The notes below the pieces were generated by a model that was not told the origin of the DNA, ran no database searches, and saw only the letters and a program-made list of their open reading frames with translations. Of a stretch of 13,579 nt of DNA, positions 6,349-12,715 are shown piece by piece. The DNA comes from Desulfatitalea sp. GTDB taxonomy: Bacteria; Desulfobacterota; Desulfobacteria; Desulfobacterales; Desulfosarcinaceae. The stretch is from assembly GCA_013041835.1 (NCBI GenBank), contig JABDRH010000075.1, positions 1 to 13,579 on the forward strand. The letters are read 5' to 3'. Every line of letters begins with the position of its first letter. The first letter of the stretch is position 1. The position numbers were made by a program, and so were the translations under genes.

Positions 6349-7191
6349 TTAATCAACGTTCTTTCTTCTCTGATCTTCCCAGTTTTGGTTGTGTTGAAAT
6401 GTCCAATTATCCCCATAAAATTCGGCACTCGCCGCAGGATCATCATAAAGGTGCGTGTATAACCAAGCCCTCAAAACGATTTGCATCGTCTCAGGCACAC
6501 TAAAGTGCCCGGATCTCAAATGACAACCATACCAGGCGGGGCTGTTTGTTCTATTATACTTATCTACAACTGTACGCGGCCAAATTATAAAATCCCATTG
6601 AGCAGAAACCCAAAATATTGGGACGTTTATATTTTCATATACAGGCGTAGTACCACCATTGACATACCCCGCGCCCGGCATCATAGATATTACAGCCGTC
6701 ACCCTTTCATCCTTCAGCGCCACATGAATGCATGCGCTTCCACCTTGTGAATTTCCCATGGATACGATTTTGTTGATCACCAGCTTGTTATAGAAAATGC
6801 TGCCGGGATTGTCGTTTTCATCAATTAACCAGTTCAACCCGCAAAGCGCCTGATCACCATCTTGTTGATCACCATCGGTTCCGGCAATAACCACAAACCC
6901 GTGTGTTGCGAAGCTTTCTAAAAGAGGACGATAATCTCCATCATCAGGACTACGACCGGTCCCAACACATAGGACAATTATCGGATGGCTGTTATTGTTC
7001 ATAATGCTTGGGTGGAAAACGTAGAAATCATCGGTGCCGTCTTGATTCCAGTCCGAACCGGTCTCGGCGATGACGATTGCATCAAAACCACCCTCTATAT
7101 CCTCATAGCCGGCATGTGATGTGACAACAGAAAGCATAAACACGGCACTGCATAATAAAACGCAAACTGCTTTTAAAATAGACTTTTCCAT
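6349..7191 (-). CDS. Secreted alpha/beta hydrolase (cutinase/chlorophyllase-like)
   Basis: A 280-residue exported esterase-type hydrolase. A signal peptide spans about 1-27 (KSILK, then a hydrophobic core, cut after SHA). The nucleophile elbow is GNSQGG (146-151, Ser148). The likely acid is D200 in SAQWDF and the likely base H229 in SGHF, in the usual order. The context around 70-120 (IIVLCVGTG, FATHGFVVIAGTDG) is typical of the cutinase/PET-hydrolase/chlorophyllase branch; the substrate is unknown. Near the mature N-terminus DWNQDGTDD (47-55) fits the calcium-loop pattern DxNxDGxxD. The ATG at 7191 follows AGGAGG with 8-nt spacing, better than the in-frame ATG at 7230, which would add 13 polar residues before the signal peptide. 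It is convergent with the membrane-protein gene at 5418. No sigma-54 promoter was seen upstream. Confidence 0.85.
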   Translation of the reverse strand: MEKSILKAVCVLLCSAVFMLSVVTSHAGYEDIEGGFDAIVIAETGSDWNQDGTDDFYVFHPSIMNNNSHPIIVLCVGTGRSPDDGDYRPLLESFATHGFVVIAGTDGDQQDGDQALCGLNWLIDENDNPGSIFYNKLVINKIVSMGNSQGGSACIHVALKDERVTAVISMMPGAGYVNGGTTPVYENINVPIFWVSAQWDFIIWPRTVVDKYNRTNSPAWYGCHLRSGHFSVPETMQIVLRAWLYTHLYDDPAASAEFYGDNWTFQHNQNWEDQRRKNVD

Positions 7192-7241
7192 TTGGCTTTC
7201 CTCCTGTGATTTAGGTATATCTTGGTCCACTCGATTATTTC

Positions 7242-7400
7242 TCAGTCAATTATTGCCATGTCAGATATTATAGCTTCAGCAATAGGCGTCCCATCACTCC
7301 ATCGCCCCATATAACTTTGGGCGCTTCCATTGCCGCCAAAGGCAAATTCATAATCCGTACCTCTAAAAGCGCCCTCCTTAAAAGTAAAACTCTGTTTCAT
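7242..7400 (-). CDS. Possible 52-residue protein or C-terminal gene fragment
   Basis: A short open frame with protein-like composition (segments GTDYEFAFGGNG and MGRWSDGTPIAEA) ending 51 bp upstream of the hydrolase start. The ATG at 7400 has only a weak CAGG before it. The frame stays open for 13 codons further upstream, to a TGA, without a better start. It may be the tail of a broken gene. No family was recognised. Confidence 0.35.
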   Translation of the reverse strand: MKQSFTFKEGAFRGTDYEFAFGGNGSAQSYMGRWSDGTPIAEAIISDMAIID

Positions 7401-7711
7401 AGCCTGCAGCAAATCCGATTTCGAAAAATTCCGGATTCATCCATTAACTGGTATTGTTGAGTACCGTCGCTTTGTTAGCGTTTTATTATCATGGCGATTG
7501 ACCGCGAATCATGAACTCGTTAACATTATTGTTACCTACCGAAACGCAAAAACCGGAGGGCAAAAAAGATGGCTGCAAGGGAATAAACATTTGCAGGTAT
7601 TGAAAATACTGAATTTGGACACGACAAAAGGGGATTTAACAAGATGATGCGCGCGATGAACTGGTATGGCCGGATACGGAAAATCCGACAATCCGGTAGG
7701 GCGAAGGGAGA

Positions 7712-7842
7712 GGCTTGGTTCTAACACCGCCCACTGACTTGATCCGAAAGCTGGAAGACACCAGTATGTGACATTATATCAATGGGATGTTACGAATCAT
7801 AGATTGGTTAATGCCGAGAGTGGGCGAATTTAGAACCAAGCC
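7712..7842. repeat. Perfect 13-bp inverted repeat, 105 bp apart
   Basis: GGCTTGGTTCTAA at 7712-7724 and TTAGAACCAAGCC at 7830-7842. Each arm is next to a GAAGGGAG-type purine stretch in the same orientation. It could be terminal repeats of a small non-autonomous element or a remnant of a larger mobile element. No target duplication was identified. Confidence 0.5.
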
Positions 7843-7860
7843 CGAAGGGAGGGTTAGGCC

Positions 7861-7885
7861 TTCCCTTCCCTTCCCTTCCCTTCCC
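7861..7885 (-). repeat. (TTCCC)5 pentanucleotide tract with G-quadruplex potential
   Basis: Five perfect TTCCC units on the plus strand. The minus strand reads as five GGG runs separated by AA, the pattern for a stable parallel G-quadruplex. It lies 22 bp past the stop codon of the minus-strand gene at 7907-8341, so it would be in that gene's transcript. Confidence 0.8.
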
Positions 7886-7906
7886 TTTGGCTTGAAATTT
7901 TTTGCA

Positions 7907-8341
7907 TTAGAGCATAACCGGGCGTTTTGGGGCAAAATTTTCTTCCATTGTCCACCATATCGCCGAGCCATGTGACAATTTATAAACAATAAAGTTTTCA
8001 TAAAAATCTTCCAGTTGACCGGACGCTCTCCATGGCTTTAGAAATGCTCGTGTTGGGTGTTCGCATATTTCATCTTTAAACGCGTTTTCGGTAATTTGCT
8101 CCAATTGGCCTGTTACCCTCACTTGAATATTTTGTTGATGATCGTTAAAACAAAGTTCCACTTTATGATTTGCTTCAATTTGTTTGTAGAGATCTTTCAT
8201 TTTGCCTGTATGGAAAACAATCCCATTCTCATCAGCACGATAAAGAAATAATGCTCGAACTCTCGGCTGGTCCCCATCAAGGGTTGCCAGATGAAATACC
8301 GGATTTGCGTTCATCAATTGAAATATTTCTTCCTTGTTCAT
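7907..8341 (-). CDS. Pyridoxamine 5'-phosphate oxidase-like split-barrel flavoprotein
   Basis: A 144-residue cytoplasmic protein. The pattern NPVFHLATLDGDQPRVR (13-29), then LYRADENGIVFHTGKMKDLYKQI and HKVELCF, is characteristic of the small PNPOx-like FMN-binding split-barrel family. Members bind FMN or F420-type flavins and are often general oxidoreductases or flavin-binding proteins. True PdxH enzymes are longer, so vitamin B6 synthesis is not implied. The length is normal for the family. The ATG at 8341 follows AAGGAG with 7-nt spacing. It is on the same strand as the gene at 8436 with a 94-bp gap, so co-transcription is possible. The (GGGAA)5 tract lies just after its stop codon. Confidence 0.88.
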   Translation of the reverse strand: MNKEEIFQLMNANPVFHLATLDGDQPRVRALFLYRADENGIVFHTGKMKDLYKQIEANHKVELCFNDHQQNIQVRVTGQLEQITENAFKDEICEHPTRAFLKPWRASGQLEDFYENFIVYKLSHGSAIWWTMEENFAPKRPVML

Positions 8342-8435
8342 ATTGTTTCTCCTTGATCGTCGTTCAAAGAATTGAAGTTTTCAGATCTCAAGTCCTGCTT
8401 ATGAAAGTGTGCGCGAAAATTCGCCCGAAACCGTG

Positions 8436-8714
8436 TCATCCACCGGATATTAGCGCGATCAATTTATAAATGCCGCCGACCAACGCCGCGGTCAGGGCTG
8501 TTCCCATGGAAAACATGACCACGATAAAAATGGCCCTGGTGGCTACGGCCAAAGACTTTTGGGGCCCAGTCCAAGTAGGGTGTTTAATGGGAATAATTAC
8601 CGCTGCAGGCGGAAGCACGATCAGGCAGAGAACAAAGGCCTTCACTGTGTAGCCATGTTTTTCGATAAATTTTGAGACCTTTTCCTTGAATCCGGCCTTC
8701 TTTTCCGCCTTCAA
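8436..8714 (-). CDS. Small two-TM membrane protein, unknown function
   Basis: A 92-residue protein with a lysine-rich amphipathic N-terminus (1-24), a hydrophobic segment at about 25-43 (FVLCLIVLPPAAVIIPI), a short loop (KHPTWTGPQK) and a second segment at about 57-90. Sequences of the type HPTWTGPQK recur in uncharacterised bacterial small membrane proteins, but no function is known. The only upstream start is TTG at 8714, two codons after an in-frame stop and without a good ribosome binding site. Either this rare start is used or the gene has lost its original 5' end. It lies 141 bp downstream of the acyl-CoA dehydrogenase on the same strand, with a 10-bp inverted repeat between them. Confidence 0.65.
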   Translation of the reverse strand: MKAEKKAGFKEKVSKFIEKHGYTVKAFVLCLIVLPPAAVIIPIKHPTWTGPQKSLAVATRAIFIVVMFSMGTALTAALVGGIYKLIALISGG

Positions 8715-8717
8715 GGC

Positions 8718-8758
8718 GTGTCAAAGGACGCATACGGTCTGTAGTCGGCCTTTGACAC
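8718..8758. repeat. Perfect 10-bp inverted repeat upstream of the TTG-start gene
   Basis: GTGTCAAAGG (8718-8727) and CCTTTGACAC (8749-8758), extendable by GC/GC with a small bulge. It lies 4 bp before the TTG at 8714. It has no T-run, so a regulatory hairpin or operator is as likely as a terminator for the dehydrogenase gene. Confidence 0.55.
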
Positions 8759-8855
8759 AACGCACAAGACGGAAAAAAAGACAAGCAAGAGGGTATATGC
8801 TCTGACAAAAATCGCCTTATTGCCTTTCGGTCATTTTTTTATGCTACATCGGGGT

Positions 8856-10670
8856 CTACTTACCGCCGAAGCTGTCGGCGTCGATCTCCATGGCCGAGTA
8901 GCAGGCATCCATGATGGTGTCGATCTTGCCGTTGGTCAGCGGCAAGATCGTGTTGATGAAGAACTCGGCTGATTTGATTTGGCCTTGCATGAACTTTTCA
9001 TCCTTTTTTTTAACACCCTTGGCCAACTGCCGAGAGGCGATGCTGGCCCGCCACAACAGCATCCAGGCCATTACGGCGTCGCCGGAAACGTCCATGAAGG
9101 TGTAGGAATGGACCAGGGCGTTCATGATTTGCCCTTTCATCATGGTCGTGCCCAATTGCATCGCCGCTTCGCTCAGGCGATTGTTGACGGCTTCGGCCTT
9201 TTCCACCAGGGGTTTGAGGGCCTCGACCGCTTTGGCTTGGTCAAACGTCTTGCGGATCTCGCCCATCAGGGCCATCATGGCCTTGCCCTTGTCCATGACC
9301 GTTTTGCGGCCCAGGTAGTCCATGGCCTGGATTCCGTTGGTGCCTTCATAGATCATGGTGATGCGGGTATCGCGCACCAACTGCTCCTGAGGATACTCAC
9401 TGGTGTAACCATAGCCGCCATACACCTGCAAGCCCAGATTGGTCACGTCATAAGACCGGTCCGTGACGTATCCCTTACAGATGGGCGTCAGGAAATCGAT
9501 GAGCGCCTCGTAGCCGGCCTCTTCCTCGGCATCCCCGGCAAGATGGGATTGATCGATCAATTTGGCCACGTAATAGAGCAAACTGCGACTGCCTTCCACG
9601 TAGGCTTTCATGGTAATGAGCATACGCCGCACGTCCGGATGGTTGATGATGGCAACCGGCGGGGCGTTTTTATCAACGGCGTCGGCGGGGCGGAACTGGA
9701 CACGCTCGCGGGCGTAGTTCACGGCGTTGAGATAGGAGGCGCTGGCATTGCTAAGGGCTGTCTGGGCGACGTGCAGGCGGGCGCTGTTCATCATCTGGAA
9801 CATGGCGCGCATCCCTTTGTTCTCTTCGCCGAGCAGATAGCCGCGGCATTTGCCCTTGCCCCCCAAGGCCATCGCGGCGGTGGCGTTGCCGTGAATTCCC
9901 ATCTTTTCCTCGATGCCCGTGCAGACCACATCATTGCGCTCACCGAGCGTACCATCGTCATTGACCCAAAACTTTGGCACCAGGAACAGGGAAATGCCGG
10001 CCGAGCCGGCCGGGGCGCCTTCGATGCGGGCCAGTGTTGCATGGATGATGTTTTCTGACAGATCGTGCTCTCCTCCGGAGATGAAGATTTTATTCCCGGT
10101 AATGGAATAGGTGCCGTCATCGTTTTTCTTGGCCGAGGTGGTCAGCGCGCCCACGTCCGAACCGGCCTCCGGCTCGGTAAGCATCATGGTGCCGGCCCAT
10201 TCGCCAGCAACCATCTTTTTTAAAAAAAGATTCTTTATTTTCTCCGTGCCGAAAGTTTCTATGAGCTTGGAAACGCCACTGCTTAACGAGACATACATCA
10301 CCAAGGATAGGTTGGCCGCGGAAAAATAGTCATTGGCCGCGATGCTCACCAGATGCGGCATGCCCTGCCCGCCCCACTCGGGGGGGAAAAAGGTGCCAAT
10401 CCATTCGCCTTCTTTCAACAACTCCCAGGCGCGCTTGAAGCTGTCCGGTGTGGTGACGGCGCCATTGTTGAATCGGGCGCCGATTTGGTCGCCGTCCTTC
10501 TGGGTGGGCAAAATCTCTTTTACCGCCAAGTTGCGGGCTTCGGTGATGATCATCTCGATGACCTTGCGGTTAAACTCGGCATACGCTTCCGCCTGGCTCA
10601 ACGCGTCCGCCTCGAGTTGATCGAACAGAACGAAATCGACGTCCCTACGATCCGCTAATACTTGTGCCAT
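8856..10670 (-). CDS. Acyl-CoA dehydrogenase (long, ~600-residue DmdC/FadE-like type)
   Basis: A 604-residue flavoenzyme that would oxidise an acyl-CoA to the 2-enoyl-CoA with FAD, passing electrons to electron-transfer flavoprotein. The N-terminal helical domain covers about 35-155. The FAD/substrate beta domain carries LTEPEAGSDVG (164-174). The C-terminal helical domain holds QVYGGYGYTSEYPQEQLVRD (415-434) and the catalytic-base motif YEGTNGIQ (441-448, Glu442). A further C-terminal region of about 140 residues is typical of the 3-methylmercaptopropionyl-CoA dehydrogenase-like subfamily, although chain-length specificity cannot be read from the sequence. AAGGAG lies 8 nt before the ATG. 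The gene follows the FadR-like regulator at 10767 on the same strand with a 96-bp gap, consistent with control by acyl-CoA through that repressor. Confidence 0.95.
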   Translation of the reverse strand: MAQVLADRRDVDFVLFDQLEADALSQAEAYAEFNRKVIEMIITEARNLAVKEILPTQKDGDQIGARFNNGAVTTPDSFKRAWELLKEGEWIGTFFPPEWGGQGMPHLVSIAANDYFSAANLSLVMYVSLSSGVSKLIETFGTEKIKNLFLKKMVAGEWAGTMMLTEPEAGSDVGALTTSAKKNDDGTYSITGNKIFISGGEHDLSENIIHATLARIEGAPAGSAGISLFLVPKFWVNDDGTLGERNDVVCTGIEEKMGIHGNATAAMALGGKGKCRGYLLGEENKGMRAMFQMMNSARLHVAQTALSNASASYLNAVNYARERVQFRPADAVDKNAPPVAIINHPDVRRMLITMKAYVEGSRSLLYYVAKLIDQSHLAGDAEEEAGYEALIDFLTPICKGYVTDRSYDVTNLGLQVYGGYGYTSEYPQEQLVRDTRITMIYEGTNGIQAMDYLGRKTVMDKGKAMMALMGEIRKTFDQAKAVEALKPLVEKAEAVNNRLSEAAMQLGTTMMKGQIMNALVHSYTFMDVSGDAVMAWMLLWRASIASRQLAKGVKKKDEKFMQGQIKSAEFFINTILPLTNGKIDTIMDACYSAMEIDADSFGGK

Positions 10671-10718
10671 TGATATTTCTCCTTTCTTGACATGTGATAT
10701 TTCTACTTTCTTGACATG
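10671..10718 (-). repeat. 24-bp tandem duplication of the dehydrogenase ribosome-binding leader
   Basis: Bases 10671-10694 and 10695-10718 are identical except at one position. In the copy next to the ATG the minus strand reads AAGGAG. In the distal copy it is AAGTAG, so only one copy retains a Shine-Dalgarno sequence. Confidence 0.9.
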
Positions 10719-10766
10719 ACCTTGCCACCGGCCCGAATTCCGCTACCACAGCGGGCAGCGGATTGA

Positions 10767-11357
10767 TCAGCCTTGTGCAGTGCCGATGCCTTTGATGAAA
10801 AGATCTACCAGCGGTTCGGCCATGGAAACCAAGTCATGGTCCATGCCGGTATTGATCCAGGTGTCGATCACTTCGTCCACCGCACCGAAGATGAGCCGTT
10901 TGACCAACCCGACATAAAGATTGTTTCGAATAGCTCCCTGTTTTTGCCCCAAATCGACGACCTGAGAAACAATATCACGGTATGTTTTGGATATCCGGCT
11001 TATGGGCTCGTGCACCAAACGCCACTGCAGGTGCGTCTCGCTCTGAAAGACGACGGCCCCGAATGGATCGTTCTGAAACAGATCCAAATGGGCATGAATC
11101 AGGTGGTGGAGCTTTTCAACGGCTGTATGACCTTCCGCCACTGCCTTCCAGAATCGGTCGGAGGCCCGGTCCGTCATGCGTTCGTAGGATTGAACCAGAA
11201 TGTCGTCTTTGTTCTTGAAGTAAAGATAGATGGTGCCGTCGGCGACCCCGGCTTCCTGGGCGATTTGGGAAATGGTGGATTGGGAAAAGCCCTTATCGGC
11301 AAACACCCTGATGGCTGCAGTTAGAATTTGCTCATATTTATCTGTTTTACGCTTCAT
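10767..11357 (-). CDS. TetR-family transcriptional regulator, FadR (YsiA)-like
   Basis: A 196-residue repressor. The N-terminus MKRKTDKYEQILTAA and the HTH segment STISQIAQEAGVADGT (27-42) followed by IYLYFKNKDDIL closely follow Bacillus-type FadR, which represses beta-oxidation genes and releases DNA on binding long-chain acyl-CoA. The C-terminal helices (about 60-190) would form the acyl-CoA pocket and dimer interface. The ATG at 11357 is preferred to the in-frame GTG at 11402 because it matches the family start and leaves the FadR-type operator (11388-11405) in the leader instead of inside the gene. A GAAGGGGG purine run is upstream, with a rather long 13-nt spacer. The next gene on the strand, acyl-CoA dehydrogenase, fits the proposed role. 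Autoregulation is likely. Confidence 0.88.
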   Translation of the reverse strand: MKRKTDKYEQILTAAIRVFADKGFSQSTISQIAQEAGVADGTIYLYFKNKDDILVQSYERMTDRASDRFWKAVAEGHTAVEKLHHLIHAHLDLFQNDPFGAVVFQSETHLQWRLVHEPISRISKTYRDIVSQVVDLGQKQGAIRNNLYVGLVKRLIFGAVDEVIDTWINTGMDHDLVSMAEPLVDLFIKGIGTAQG

Positions 11358-11387
11358 CGCAGATGTGACGCCCCCTTCAACAGAAAA

Positions 11388-11405
11388 TGAATGAATACTC
11401 ACTCA
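11388..11405. promoter_or_regulatory. FadR-type operator in the TetR gene leader
   Basis: TGAATGAATACTCACTCA is a near-palindrome. It matches the Bacillus FadR consensus TGAATGAMTANTCATTCA at all but one position. It lies 31 bp before the chosen start codon at 11357, which supports autorepression. Confidence 0.75.
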
Positions 11406-11725
11406 TTTAACAAGCCCCATTATTTCGTGTCAAGCAAATTATCGAGATCGTCGCCTTGATTTACCCCAATGCTGCAAAAGCCGGCGGGCGGGAGCGCCAA
11501 GGCGTCAAGGGTGACGCCGTGGTCTGGCGATCCATTGGCCATGCGGTTCCAAATACCCGGCAACTTTCCGGACGCCTGGACTGAAAAAGCTATTCTTTCA
11601 GACATTTTCATTGTATGGTCTTCGTCATGCAAACTTGGTTTCATTGCAACAGGAGGCATTAATTACAACTCGATGGTCCTGTTTCCGCTAATTTTCAACC
11701 CCAAAGGATGTGTGACGACCCGCAT
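11406..11725. other. Intergenic region between the TetR gene and the outer-membrane protein gene
   Basis: No supported gene. A minus-strand frame (11420-11611 from an internal ATG) has no clear ribosome binding site. An AGGAGG at 11651-11656 has no start codon at usable distance on the plus strand. Promoters for the divergent flanking genes should lie here, but none was convincing. Confidence 0.4.
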
Positions 11726-12655
11726 ATGCGTTGTTTTATTCAGCGTCATTTTTTTTTCCATTTGATTTGCTCAATCGTCATTCTGTTCTGGCTTGCCGTG
11801 GTCCCGTCGAAGGCCGAGAAACCCCGAGGCCGTACCGTCGGCTTGGCATTTTCCTATACCGGTATCCAACAGCTTCCAACGGACTTGGATGCCGGAGGCA
11901 ATGTCGACGTCAGTCGCCATTATTTGCGCCTCGATATGAGCAAACCATTGAACCGCAAATGGGTGCTTGGCATGGGCTTGAGCTATGACTTCGAACGCTG
12001 GAATTTCAACGACATCAGCAGCATTGCCGGCACTGCGCCCTGGCGCCAGATCCATCGGATCGGTCTAAGTCTGCCGGTTTTCCATGCACCGTCCTTGTCG
12101 TGGCGCCTAGGTGCCGTACCTATGTTTGAGTTTGCCGGCACCCCCGGCGCCAACCTCGAAAAAAGTCTCTCCTACGGCGTTGTTTTAACGGCTCTCAAGG
12201 TCTTTGGTCCCCAACTCACCCTGGGCATCGGCGCCGGGGTCTTCAGCCGCCTCGAAGAGGTTTCGGGTTTCCCCTACCTGGCGATCAACTGGGCCATCAA
12301 CGACCAATGGCGGCTTCAAAATCCGCTCAGATCCGGACCGGCCGGACCGGCCGGCCTGGAATTGGTGTACTCCCCCGATGAACGATGGACCGTTGGCGCC
12401 GGCGGCGCATACCGTACCTACCGCTTCCGCCTCGACGAGAAGGATGCCATTATCAATGGCATCGGTGAAGTGGGTTTTGCCTTCACCTTTGTGAGAGCCA
12501 CTCGCCGTCTGGGAGCCGGCATTACCGTGGATGTCACCGCGGGCGCTCTTTTTGATGGCGATTTGACCGTTGAAAATGATCGCCACAATGATGTGGGCGC
12601 CACCGGATTTGATACCACGCCGATGGTCGCACTGACCCTCTCCGGACGCCTTTGA
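11726..12655 (+). CDS. Outer-membrane beta-barrel protein, DUF6268-like
   Basis: An exported protein of about 309 residues. The N-terminus (RCFIQRH, a hydrophobic stretch, SKA) is a signal peptide with cleavage about 24 residues in. The mature part alternates polar and hydrophobic residues in many short strands (YLRLDMSKPL, WVLGMGLSYDFERW, WTVGAGGAYRTYRF). It ends in VALTLSGRL, which approximates a barrel end signal although the last residue is Leu, not Phe. The overall pattern fits the DUF6268 outer-membrane family, whose cargo is unknown. The start is uncertain: the ATG at 11708 would add six residues including two acidic ones before the signal peptide, and neither start has a properly spaced ribosome binding site. 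A tandem GGACCGGCC repeat near 12335-12352 encodes GPAGPAG in a loop. The gene converges with the MFS gene, 60 bp away, with no clear terminator between. Confidence 0.75.
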   Translation: MRCFIQRHFFFHLICSIVILFWLAVVPSKAEKPRGRTVGLAFSYTGIQQLPTDLDAGGNVDVSRHYLRLDMSKPLNRKWVLGMGLSYDFERWNFNDISSIAGTAPWRQIHRIGLSLPVFHAPSLSWRLGAVPMFEFAGTPGANLEKSLSYGVVLTALKVFGPQLTLGIGAGVFSRLEEVSGFPYLAINWAINDQWRLQNPLRSGPAGPAGLELVYSPDERWTVGAGGAYRTYRFRLDEKDAIINGIGEVGFAFTFVRATRRLGAGITVDVTAGALFDGDLTVENDRHNDVGATGFDTTPMVALTLSGRL

Positions 12656-12715
12656 AGGATCAGGGAGCTAAGGCGATTTCTGTCATGGCATATTCTTTTC
12701 CGCCAATCGCCCAAA

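Larger units (their letters stand above)
7401..7906. other. About 500 bp of probably decayed DNA with structured repeats
   Basis: There is no convincing gene. A plus-strand frame is open without a usable start from 7354 to 7644; its end (VTYRNAKTGGQKRW, about 7531-7572) looks protein-like and may be a transposase relic. At about 7671-7697 nested stems (CCGGAT/ATCCGG around CGG/CCG) resemble domain V of a group II intron but lack the AGC triad. A perfect 13-bp inverted repeat and a (TTCCC)5 tract follow and are listed separately. Confidence 0.4.

Noticed and set aside
7671..7697. Firm call of group II intron domain V
   Set aside because: The nested stem fits loosely, but the AGC catalytic triad is missing and no maturase gene is present, so it is kept only as a weak hint.
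8424..8446. Possible GG-N10-GC sigma-54 promoter upstream of the split-barrel gene
   Set aside because: Only the GG/GC pair fits. The -24 block has little other similarity and no enhancer element lies nearby.
8979..10058. 359-codon plus-strand frame
   Set aside because: It lies entirely antisense to the acyl-CoA dehydrogenase gene, and its His/Gly-rich content is a shadow of GC-rich codon use.
11420..11659. 79-codon minus-strand frame upstream of the TetR gene
   Set aside because: It has no clear ribosome binding site or recognisable protein pattern, and lies where promoters of the flanking divergent genes are expected.
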